Shown here in pieces: positions 37,461 to 48,026 of a stretch of 64,000 nt of DNA. The stretch is from Sipunculus nudus (lineage: Eukaryota; Annelida; Sipuncula; Golfingiida; Sipunculidae). How positions within the stretch are numbered: position 1 is the first letter of the stretch; every line of letters begins with the position of its first letter. Both the position numbers and the translations under genes were made by a program. The notes under the pieces were generated by a model. It did no database searches. It was not told the DNA's origin and was given only the letters and a program-made list of their open reading frames with translations. The DNA lies in NCBI GenBank assembly GCA_026874595.1, contig CM049308.1, positions 53,515,624 to 53,579,623 of the forward strand, written 5' to 3'.

Positions 37461-39558
37461 CTCACTCTATTCCCCATGCCACTTAATCCATGCCTCGCTT
37501 CACCCGTCCCACTCTGATTTCTGCGGATACACATAGTCGCTGGTCGACTACCCATATTCTAGTCTTAAAATGTCCTAGTCTGAAACTTGCAGGTCCGAAA
37601 TGTCCATTTTGCTGAAATCATAATGACTAAGGTAGATATGCAGGATTTAAAAGGATCAATATTAAATATAAAAAAAAAACCTCCATTCATACTCCCAAAC
37701 TTTGCACAGGTTCGCATTAGGCCTGTAGGCCTTGTTTGGTTACAAGGTCATTGGTTAAGGTCACAGGACTGTCATTCTGAAAAATTTCTTTCAAAATATC
37801 CTTATAGACAAATTCAACTGAGTGTTGAGACCCATGGGTCCCTAGTTGTGTTGTGTGCACCCATGCCAGAATTTCAGCAGTGATGCTTGTGTAATTGTTT
37901 ATTATTCAAAATGTTTAGTACCTGCATTGTTCATATACATGAGAAGTCATGGTCCAGCATTGAAGCATTATACCTGGTGTATTTCCCAATGCACAGGTTC
38001 GCATTAGGCCTGTAGGCCTTGTTTATAAAAAATACATACAGAACAGTTATATTAAACAGTTATTCATTAATTCATATTATTTCATAATAACAGATTGTCA
38101 TATAACACGTACAGCTGATTTGTTTCAAAACATTCCACAATCCACTGAATCCAGTGTCTAAAATAAGGGCATTTCCCAAAGCTTAAGTTTTGAGGTATAA
38201 ATACAATAAAGATAATAGTAAATGTGTTTAATAGTTTTGCCAGTATGACAGTAGGTATATTGTAGCCAAAATAGGTCATGTAATATAATGAGCATGCACT
38301 GACATGATATTGTATGCTATCAGTTGTAGAAGTTTGGTTATTGAAATGTTATCATCTAATATCTAATATGATATTTGATCGGCACTGTCCAAGTAAACCT
38401 TTTACTTTAAAGTTAGCTGAATTGATAATAATGCAGTGTAAGTCAAGGACAGATACATTGTATTAGGAGTCATAAAATAAAATTAATGAAACATGTGATA
38501 TTGTAATGACATGTCATAAGCTTTGAGATAAAAAAAAAATAAAATATTAAATGTTTTAATGATTTAATAACCTTTTCCTGTACAATAGTGGAAAACCATG
38601 TTTTGTTTTATCATAATCCTCTCGTGTTACGATAACCATGCATAATTTTTTTCTTAAAGTTTCATAATTATATTGTTTTTCTGTCTGTTTTCCTGTTGAT
38701 ATTCTCGAGTACCTATTTGTTAATTCATATTTTGTATGAATTTCTACCTATATGCATGAAACAGCTGTATTTATGTGTGGTCGAAACTTTTTTTCACAAG
38801 TTTATTTGTACAATCATATTCAAATAAAATTTTCTCTAGAAATAATTGCCGTAATATTTTTCTTTAGTTATGTTGTAAGGCTCATAGTTTAACATAACCT
38901 TTTATCTTGCTTCCACATTATTGATCATAAACATATTTAAAATGAAAAAATTGGAATAGCCTATCATAGGCCCTATATATGCAAATTTGAGACTGGCATG
39001 ATTGGCCTTGAACAAGCATACATGTGAAACTGGAGCATATTTGAATCTTGTTATTAGCTGGAAGTCGAGAATACCATGATTTCATGTCCGTCGCACCACT
39101 CCACAGAATACCCAAGATCTCTAATAAATAATCGGCATAGGTATGGCCCAGGGATTAAGCCTATTCAGCTAGCTGGGTTCATATAAATATATACAGTTTT
39201 TTCACCAAAGATAATTCATATCATTTCTTCATTAAACAAAAAACCTTGGTGTGTGTTATAATACATAAAAGCATAATTTCCCAACTATTTCCTGCTGCAT
39301 TGGGATTTTGTTTTGAAGGCTTAAAGACCGACAAAATACCAGTCGTTGTTGACCGATAATAAAGGATTTTTAAGTAACTTCATAGTATTGGTTTAAATTT
39401 CAATTAGATAACGAAGTTAGATCTTATTTATTGCTTTCATTTTAAAATACTTCATATATACCTTGAATACGGCTTGTAACCCGATAGAATTGATGATATG
39501 CGAGTGAATATATAAGGGAATTGACCTTGGACTGCTCCATATTTTATGAAGGTCAAAC
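37461..39558. other. Spacer with a 34-bp direct repeat
   Basis: A 34-base string starting GCACAGGTTCGCATTAGGCC occurs at 37704-37737 and 37991-38024, and a CCCATGGGTCCCTAGTTG repeat end lies near 37830. The rest is AT-rich with no supported gene. Confidence 0.45.
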
Positions 39559-39737
39559 TCAGTCGCTCCAATCGCATTTTATTAGGCTATTTTGCAAGAA
39601 AACAACCCAAAACGCCGTTCCTACAACACACAGGTCTTTATATGTAATATACATATATAAAGACGTGTGTTGTAGAAACGGCGTTTCAGCTTGTTTTGTT
39701 GTATAACAACAATACAAATAGCGATTGGAGCATCTGT
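39559..39737. mobile_element. 179-bp fold-back element with 8-bp flanking direct repeats
   Basis: Two arms of about 80 bases face each other around a short centre near 39646. The inner ~35 bases pair almost perfectly (AAACGCCGTT-CTACAACACAC with its complement) and the outer GCTCCAATCGC is exact. GGTCAAAC flanks the element at 39551-39558 and 39738-39745, like an 8-bp target duplication (hAT-like, inference). The structure could also form a transcript hairpin. Confidence 0.7.
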
Positions 39738-40453
39738 GGTCAAACAAAACGGTTATTCTCAAGAACTGAGGTACAAATTGTTCCCAAATTTGATACTGCA
39801 ATAGATCTTTTATCTGGTCAACTCTACAGGTCCTGCCATCTAGCGGCCAATCATACGGTCATTTCATGTTACCCAGTAACTGTGAGCTGGAACCGTTGCT
39901 TCTCACTCCATGGCGTCCAGCAAGACAATGGATTACGTATTATTTTACATTTTAATAGCAAATGCAAGAACTTATGGTCTTCCAGATCTACCCCCTTTGC
40001 AGAAACATTTGTCAGTTCATTTTCTGAATTGAATAAATAGCATAGTTAGCCTTTGAACTGAATGGTCACAAACCTAATTTGGAACCACAGCCAGCACTTT
40101 ACACCCCCACACACACATACACAACAGTATAATATTACGGTCAGTCCTTCAAACTCATACGGTAACAAGGAGAACACTGGGACAGTTGATACTCTAGTTT
40201 AATATATATACATAAAAGACTATTTGGCACATAGAAAGACTGCATGTATATAATTAATATTTGTCTGTAGAGTACAAGTTTAGAAACTAGTAAAGGTTAT
40301 ACAATAGAAGTGTAGGTACATTTAAATGCTGCTCTAATAAGTGTAGGCCGTAAAAGAACCCAATTAAGTAAAAATTTTACACATGATATTACACAGAATA
40401 TCACATACATTTACACATTTGTATACTTGATGTGTCAATCATTTGTGGTACAG

Positions 40454-40502
<49 letters not shown>

Positions 40503-40824
40503 TTTTGTTTTAATGAACATATTTGGAATACATCTGTGTGAGGCAATAAATAATGAAGATAGCATATGCTTTACTGCGACAGTCATAACTCTTTTACCCT
40601 CTGTACAGTGTCAGTATGACACAAACGCACTTATTAACCTACACTGTTTATGCACTCTCAGTGCAGCTAGACTAGCAGGTCACACAGCCCTAGGGATCAA
40701 ACGTTGTATTTGAAAAGCTACATCTATACAGTCATAAAGTAAATTTCAAAATTATAAGACAAAGTTGTATTATGTTTTGTCTAGATATAAAGAGTTAATG
40801 TTAAGACATTAATAAAGAAATGTT

Positions 40825-40893
<69 letters not shown>

Positions 40894-41076
40894 TGTGTGT
40901 AATAACATATCACTTTTATACCCCGAATCGTTCTAGACGAAGAACTGCCCATAGTCAAACACTAAAATTTATATATAATATTTGTATACGTCAGTAATAC
41001 TGTTTCACACCTCCTTTGACAGACAACAGGCATCTTTACTGCCACTGTATAATTCCTGATATGCATTGACACTTTG
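39738..41076. other. Spacer with (TA)n tracts
   Basis: (TA)n at 40455-40498 and 40830-40890. No supported gene; the IYIYIY peptide here is the microsatellite translated. Confidence 0.5.
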
Positions 41077-41082
41077 TTTATT
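41077..41082 (-). terminator. Candidate poly(A) signal after the 41.1-kb gene
   Basis: AATAAA on the minus strand only 23 bases after the stop codon. A very short 3' UTR would result; the assignment is tentative. Confidence 0.3.
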
Positions 41083-41104
41083 TGTCTTTTTCGTCTATGA
41101 GTTC

Positions 41105-41602
41105 TCATTTCGGATCTTCAACGTGCACTAAACATCCTGAGAGCGAATGCCACAGATACAAACTCTTTCCCTTTTTGGCGCGTGGTACAACTGCTGACAT
41201 CTGCCGGAGACCTTTCTCAGTATTAAGCATATCCGGTCTGACTTGTATCCTGTCCTTCGGTGCTGACCCCAAGCGGAGGCAGATTTCACCACGATTCAAT
41301 GGCGCGTACCCAGCCCTGTCGGCCACCGACGTCGGCCCCATCGTGTACCCTTTGTTAATGTCGAATCGGTTCTTGGGGCCACCTTTGACCGTTTCATTGC
41401 TACGCTTTGAGAGCTGGATGGCTGGAAGAGTGACTGAGCGAGAGAGTTGGTTCTGCATGATTCCCTCTTTGTGTTTTAGATCTCTCTCGTAGCGGTTTAT
41501 TGCGTCCTGCGCCTGCATCGACTCTCGTAAATAGAACCCATACGTCTGGTTTGTTGTCTGTGGCTTCTCTTTGGCCCAATGATAAAACTGTGGTGACGGC
41601 AT
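41105..41602 (-). CDS. Unrecognised 165-residue basic protein
   Basis: The frame begins MPSPQFYHWAKEK at 41602 and ends ...HVEDPK at TGA 41105-41107. An acceptor TTTGTATTTGTAG lies 8 bases upstream of the ATG, so an upstream non-coding exon is likely; if the true start lies upstream, the N terminus would be longer. The protein is basic, has no signal peptide or membrane segment, and has a short helical stretch (about residues 28-45, rich in Asp/Arg/Lys) followed by loop-like Pro/Gly text (KNRFDINKGYTMGPTSV). Composition is clearly more GC-rich and codon-like than the flanks, so I think it is real. I do not recognise the family. Small basic proteins of this style include ciliary microtubule inner proteins, and the promoter candidate at 43.6 kb would fit, but that is a guess. 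The plus-strand frame at 41082-41492 is a shadow. Confidence 0.6.
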   Translation of the reverse strand: MPSPQFYHWAKEKPQTTNQTYGFYLRESMQAQDAINRYERDLKHKEGIMQNQLSRSVTLPAIQLSKRSNETVKGGPKNRFDINKGYTMGPTSVADRAGYAPLNRGEICLRLGSAPKDRIQVRPDMLNTEKGLRQMSAVVPRAKKGKSLYLWHSLSGCLVHVEDPK

Positions 41603-42142
41603 ATTTTTTCCTACAAATACAAATAGCATATTTTAAATATTCATAATAGGACCTACTTTGGAACAAGGTTTCATTTTAAGCTTTTTTCTGTGGTCCAAAC
41701 TGCAAAACGAACGAAGCTTTAAACACTGAAAATGCAAACATTTGGTTAAAAAAAAAATAAATAAGAAATGTTAACCGTGTATCAACCTAGAACATAACTC
41801 ACAATGGCTCAGATCATGTGCCCCAAGTGTCACGCCAGTATTTTGATCGAATGTTCTCTGTGTTTAGTTCTAAACTTTTATATGGAACACATTGCCTGCA
41901 GACATCAGAGGTCCAATGAGTCATGACATTTTTAAAAAGAAAGTAAAGACATTCCTTTTTAAAAGAAGCCTATATTTAGTCATTCCTTTTACCGAATGAA
42001 CCGCATTTAAGTATTATTTTAGTCAGCTGATATTCTTTTATTTATTTTGTGGCGTTTATTATGAACTATTTGATCTTTTAGTGCTGTAAAGTGCATAAAA
42101 ACGTAAGTATGGTTACGCTTTATAGATGAATGAATTATCATA

Positions 42143-42178
<36 letters not shown>

Positions 42179-43504
42179 CAACTATTTTGCCCATTATGTC
42201 ATATCAATACATACGCCTTTCATTTAGCCATGGCTGGAAAATTCATGTACAATATCTTTTTCTACATATCCAATGATTCATTCTAGCTAAAATGGTTTAT
42301 GACATACGCGTTAACGAACTGTGGGAAATAATACTGAAAATATGTATATAAATTATCATGCATGTGTGGACAAGTATATAAAATTGCAGCATGCACTGCC
42401 TTCAAAGTCTTAATAGGAGCGAGACATAAATAGGCCATAGTTAATAATTAGCTGTGAATGTGATGTTCGTGTTAAAATTACAATTAGCTCTCGATGGTTA
42501 ATCTTTACAAACAAGAACGACTTATTAAATTCTTCACATTCCTTTTAATCATTCTGTTTGGTTAGGAATCGGTCCTTTTATGAAATCCATGTTTTTCAAA
42601 GTTTGCCTCTGAAGACGATTTATGATAAAACATCAAAGCGTTTATGCAATAATAACGTGCTTTGTCTCTACGATCAAATGCAGATAATGACAGATTTTAT
42701 GGTCAGTCCGGCCGTTATATTAAACTGAAAAGTGCCATATAGGGGAGACAAGGATGAAGATAGAAAGAAGGGTGCATGGACAAGCTCCTTCCTGTAAACG
42801 TCAATCAGTAATTTTTCTATCATTAAGAATTTGTCCCCCCCCCCCCCCACATTTCATTTAAGATTTGCCAGTTCCACGATTACTTGAATTACATCCAGTA
42901 GGAACCACTCCGATTTGAGGGGTATACATGCCTTTATTATATTGGTACAATAAATTATTTCCCTACCCCCCCCCCCCCCTTACACACACACGCACACATC
43001 ATCGCAGGCAGTATAGATCTGCCGTCCTTTACATTAAATATTATGTCACTTAATGGATGAAGCGACGCGCAGACATTATATATAAGTTTGCTTTTATCAT
43101 ATAACTATGCATACATTCAAAGTTCCTTTATACCCAAATGTTATTAAGGCTGCCTGTATGTTTACAAACCGTTAAGTTCATTTTCTCTATGCCCCCGACC
43201 ACGATATATTTAATTGCACTTTTAATGCACACGTTTTATTCCACTAATGCATTGATTCATACAACGAAACAATTAACTACATGCACTATATATAATTAAC
43301 TCCCTAGTTCAGTCTGTTACGAGTTCTACCAGCCTGGAAGGCGTACAAAAATGTTAACTCGACAGAAAGAACGAACACCATTACCTTCAAACCAAACCAT
43401 ATTGCAAAGTGGTACACAGTTAGTACGGGCATGACAGAACATGCTTGTAGTGTACAGGTGCTAATTAATTTAGATATACTGAAATAATATAAAACGTGAA
43501 ATAC
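41603..43504. other. Probable 5' intron of the 41-kb gene and spacer
   Basis: AT-rich, with an (ATT)n microsatellite at 42145-42178 and C runs at about 42836-42848 and 42966-42979. No coding exon could be supported. Confidence 0.4.
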
Positions 43505-43661
43505 CTTATAGTTTGTTCTTGCTACAATGTCAGTGTATCATATCAGCTTTGCCGTGAAAGTAAATTTGTCGCTACTTGATATAGGTAGCCTGGGTACAGG
43601 TGCTAGCAACAGTGGATGCCAAGCAAGCTATCCCGTTGCCAAGGTCCAATGCGCATGCGCA
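43505..43661 (-). promoter_or_regulatory. CCAAT/NRF1-type promoter candidate with possible non-coding exon
   Basis: TGCGCATGCGCA at 43650-43661 is a perfect palindromic NRF1 site, overlapped by CCAAT. GTTGCC at 43636 and AGCAAC near 43604 match the two RFX X-box half-sites but are not correctly spaced as one X-box. On the minus strand, AAG|GTATTT at 43503-43504 could be the donor of a non-coding first exon that splices to 41610. The linkage to the 41.1-kb gene is inference. Confidence 0.4.
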
Positions 43662-46236
43662 GTGAACGTTCCCTATATTCACAATAGCGCGGCAGGTAAT
43701 TCAATTAGCTGGCAAACGGTCAACAAACCCGCTGTTTCCATGCCGGGCGTGTAAATATAAACATATTATTAAGAATAGGCTTAATTAATATTAATGATGG
43801 TCTTTTCTGTGTGAGCGGTATGACATGCCACTTAATAAATTGCATGTCAGTGCTTTGAAAGTTGCACATTATGAGTGTATCTCACGTGTTCTTACCTCTC
43901 CCATTAAAACTCATTATAACCGCAGGTAGCCACCATCTCCTTTATTAATCCCCTCAATTTTCCGTATACAAAATTGAGCTGATGAAATTTGGAATAAATC
44001 TGGCTTATCCCTTGCATATTAAACATGTGAAAAACAATGTCGCTCGGTTTTTTGTCTTCCGAGAAAATCTTACCAAAATTGCAAGCCATGACATTTCACC
44101 ATGTCTAATTATATGAAATATGTAATGACATATAGGCAATTAACATGACATTAACATTTTCAAAGACATACATATGCACAGTGAGGTTTCACAAGGTCAC
44201 ATTAAACGAGCTGTTGTCATTGGCCTTGTCCAAGGGAACAGGGGAACATGTTCCCTTCGCTCTATTATTATTAATTTTTTTTTTATGGGGGGGGGGGGGG
44301 TAAAACTTAGCGATTACGAGTTGGTTCCTTTATTATGAGATTATTCTGCATTATGTATGCTTCTGGTTACCCCTGAATAATCTTTCACTTAAGGTACATC
44401 AGATATTGAGATCATTTGGATTATATTATATATGCGTGAATGTCCTCGTTGAATCATCATAAATATTCGTCTACCTTACAGAAAGATGTTAAACTTTTAA
44501 AAATTGAGTTGTCTAAAGTTTAAAATATGACAAATAAAGTTTTGAAAATATTTTCACATAACTAAATATATAACTAAATAAACTACATAATTTGTGACGG
44601 AGGGGAGACAATCATATTCTATTATAATGGTGACGTCCTATTTGTAATGGGAGGTGAAGGCTGTGGTGAAGAGATCTGAGAGGGATAGGTCAGGGATAGG
44701 TCAGGGAGGGACCGGAACTTCCTCTTAAATTAAGCCAATAAAAACCCATGGCTGCATGCTGTTAGGTTCGCTGTTTCCCCATTTAAGGCCTCTACATATA
44801 TTTAGCTCGCTCCATCGACAGGTAGTTGAGATGCAGGTCTTACTGCTGTATCTGTCTATATATTAATCTCTTGCACACGCGTTAATTATTGCGTATCGGT
44901 GAGATATTATCGCGTGTGCACGTGATAATATCACGCACCCATGAAATATACAAAAGCGTGCGCACGTCATAGCTTACTGTGCGAACGTCAATAAATAATT
45001 TTCGATGTGTCCTTTAATAATCACCGTATATAGTCGTCTCAATCAAGAAAGTATTTTATTGTTTAATACAGCCTATACTGTACAGTTCGTCATTATGCAG
45101 ACGCGGATCCCGATTTTATTCGGGGAAATTAAAAGATGCATGGTTAGACACATACATGTATTTTGTTTGTAATGTAGCCTGTTTGAAAAAACCTATATGC
45201 TTCAAATAAACAATTATAACATTTCACCAAGTACTGAACGTGATACGGAATCAATATCTTGTAAGACAGTGGATTTAATCTGTTAAATGTACATTTGATA
45301 ATGACAAGGATAGGCGAGTGAAGCATTGGCACGCAACGTGATGGGCCATTTCAAAAGGCCTATACAGTGATGTATATACAATATATAAGGATTCGAGTCC
45401 GCACTAGGAATATTTTAGGGACTCTAGACTGATTTGGACTTTAGGGTCCTTGACTTGGAATTGTACTCGGAATCGGAGGCAAGGACTCGAGATATCAGGC
45501 CGAGGCCATGTCGAGTCCAATAGAAATAAAATCTGCCACTTATCATAAGGACTTATGTATATAGGTTACACGTGCAAGCTACTGACAGAATATTACAAAA
45601 TTCTAATTATATATATAGGCCTACACCATGCAAGCTTTGCTCGGCATCGGGAGCTATAAATATAATAATTAATGTATAACCATTATAGTTAAAACAGGGT
45701 TCGTAAAACTTTGAAATATTTACCTTTCCAGCGGAAAGGCACAAATCTAGTTTTGCCTTTCCACAGGGAAAGTTGCCGTTCCGCTATAGATGCATTCTAT
45801 CATCATATAAAATTTTCAATCAATCACTTTTGACATTTCTTGGGAACGGTGAACCTATTTTGATATATGGTGGCGCGTCCTAATGGCCACACCCGCTTGA
45901 CCCCGCAAGCTTTTTGTTCCGAACGTTGTGACTTAATATAGCCCTGAGTACTTAATAACCTATTTCCTAACAAAATAAGAATGGTGTTGGGTTAGACTGA
46001 TACTCAGCTCTATATATTATGGGTCCGCTGCTATGCAAATCACGGAGCTTTAATGACTGATTTCAGCATTGATGCGAAGCCACAATAGCGCGGGGTACCA
46101 GGGTAGCTTTGAGTTTCCAAGTTTCCATTATGTGAGGGAACAGTTTGTCTTAAAGTTCACCTTTCCAACTGATTGGTACAAAATGAAAATGCCTTTCCGT
46201 GCATGTGTTTGCTTGTCTCAGACAGGCGGAAAGGTG
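43662..46236. other. Upstream spacer with minor motifs
   Basis: Contains a DR5-type AGGTCA repeat (44687-44703), a 14-bp-arm palindrome (44903-44932) and a GAGTCC-type repeat (45385-45540). No gene was supported. Confidence 0.4.
45385..45540. repeat. GAGTCC-type dispersed repeat, second copy
   Basis: Degenerate GAGTCCGCA / GGACTCGAGAT / GAGTCCAATAG reiterations, related to 19220-19850 and 47040-47235. Confidence 0.5.
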
Positions 46237-46694
46237 TTAAAGGGATATAATCAGGAGCAATATTATGCATAATCTTTCACACTATCAGTTAAGTTTTGCT
46301 TTATACAAAAGTGTCCGTGCAAAACCATCCCAGCACACAGTCTCACAACCTCGCATACGGCTGTTTAACACCTTGTTATGGCTCTGCGTGTTGGTAAACA
46401 CAGTCCACGTTTGTTTGTCTACCATAATAAGGCCGCGTGACCGGAGGTCCGATTGTGAGCCCCAAGACGCGGTGTTTCAGTCAGCGGGAACATGTTTTTT
46501 AAATTTTGGGCCAAGTCAGCAAGGGCAGCTCCTGATTGACACATTTTGTGGCTTCGGGATGCACACGACCCGACGCGCTGTGATAATGATGACAGCTGTG
46601 ATCGCGTCCGGTTCACTATTTTTTAACACTCGTTTACAGGAGAAAGGAAATGGTTTCAAAGCAATATTTTGGCAGGTACATTGGGCCTCTTTAA
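46237..46694 (+). mobile_element. TTAA-bounded inverted-repeat element, copy 1
   Basis: It starts TTAAAGGGATATAATCAGG and ends TTGGGCCTCTTTAA. The ends are imperfect inverted repeats beginning AGGG next to TTAA, as in TTAA-target elements (piggyBac/Kolobok type; inference). The frame at 46265-46810 crosses two copies and is not a gene. Confidence 0.65.
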
Positions 46695-46971
46695 GGGAGA
46701 TAATCAGGAGCAATATTATTCATATTCTTTCACACAATCAGTTCAGCTTTAATTTATACACAAACTGGCCCAGGCGGTGCATGAAGGTCCATGCGCTGTG
46801 TTTATGTTGACACCTGTGATCGCGCTGGATCCACTGTTTCAACACTCGTGTACAGGAGTAAGCCAACGGTTTCAGTGCAAAATTGTGGCAGGTTCCAATT
46901 TATTCCAAAGAGGAGACGCTATTTTTTCGTGTAAATTCAACATGCTTTATTGGTGATTGGGCCTCTTTTAA
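46691..46971 (+). mobile_element. TTAA-bounded element, copy 2 (internally deleted)
   Basis: It begins TTAAGGGAGATAATCAGG, sharing the TTAA at 46691-46694 with copy 1, and ends GATTGGGCCTCTTTTAA at 46971. Its first ~75 bases repeat the start of copy 1, but the middle is missing. Confidence 0.6.
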
Positions 46972-47039
46972 ACTTAACTGTTAAACGGTAGACTATAGCG
47001 GCCTCATGCGAAATGACCATGTCTACTTGACCAGTGATG

Positions 47040-47235
47040 TAGTCGAGTACACACCATCCGAGTCCGATCCGAGTGCAAGTCCGAGTCCAAGCACTCAAGT
47101 CTAAGTCTGAGTCATTAAAATTCGAGTCAAATTCCACCTTCCTCGGATGATTATCATTTGGAACCCGAGTCCAAGTCTGAGTCGGATACAAATATCCCTA
47201 AAATGCAATTTAAAATGGAAATTTCATATTATCAT
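47040..47235. repeat. GAGTCC-type dispersed repeat, third copy
   Basis: Dense GAGTCCGAGTCC / AAGTCTGAGTC reiterations (47058-47120 and 47167-47185) within an element similar to 19220-19440. Confidence 0.6.
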
Positions 47236-48026
47236 GTACACTTTTAAGTTAGTTCACACATGCTTTAAATAGAATATTAAATTATTTTAAAGAGTGTCTT
47301 TTTTTTTTAAATATCCGTAGCAAATTCTTATTGCATTATTCACAGTTTAGGGGGGGGGGTAAAAGATTTTGTGGCCCCCACGAATTCTACAATATCCATT
47401 CATTCGTCACGGTTGTTTGCTTTTTCTTCTTTATTTTCCTATTTTCTTTTCCTTAGATAAAAAGGAAAACTTATTAATTAGTGGAGTAATCTACTTCCAG
47501 TTAGCATCATACACTATACGGGCCAACATCATTTGCTGTGCAATCGCTTACATGAAACTTGATATACTTCTGGGTTATATAGACCATGTGTATATCCCAT
47601 ACACAGTGTGCGGCAGTTCCATGTGACCCACTTCACCCTGCCAGGGAGACAATTATACCGCAACGGGAGGCTAGGCCTCTCTATTTATTTTGCTCTGAAT
47701 TGCTGCACTCGCTGTACACTGGTGTACAAAGGGGTCATGAGCTGAAACGTGTACATTTGGTCAGTATTTGGAAAAAGCATTCATGACACGCAACAGCCGT
47801 TTTTAGGCCCTAAGAGAACGATTTAGTGATATACACATAGTCAGTGTCAAGCGATCCGATTTTGTGTCGAGTCATCGTGTCATATGCGTTCAAGATCACA
47901 GACGTGACAGTGCACAAATGTGGCAACATTAATCTTTACTAAAACATAGTGACACAGAGAGAAAAATCTCTGTTTAAACCACTGTACCTCAGCACTGTAC
48001 GGAATTCTCAAACGGGACCAAGCAAG
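47236..48026. other. Region upstream of the P450 gene
   Basis: No repeat boundary or clear TATA box is recognised. It should contain the P450 promoter and 5' UTR. In-frame codons upstream of the start reach only a GTG at 47949, so no longer ATG-started protein is available. Confidence 0.4.

Noticed and set aside
40432-40713. 93-residue frame with IYIYIY repeats
   Set aside because: Translation of the (TA)n microsatellite.
41082-41492. 136-residue plus-strand frame
   Set aside because: It is the antisense shadow of the better-supported minus-strand gene at 41105-41602.
44060-44095. ATG with GTAAGA donor on the minus strand (MACNF or MSWLAIL)
   Set aside because: Could be a first coding exon, but it is too short and has no identifiable continuation.
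46265-46810. 181-residue frame
   Set aside because: It crosses two copies of a TTAA-bounded repeat and shows no domain; it is a chance frame in repeat DNA.
47949-48026. N-terminal extension of 26 residues on the P450 frame
   Set aside because: It begins at GTG, not ATG, and places text before the membrane anchor; the ATG at 48027 fits the family and has A at -3.
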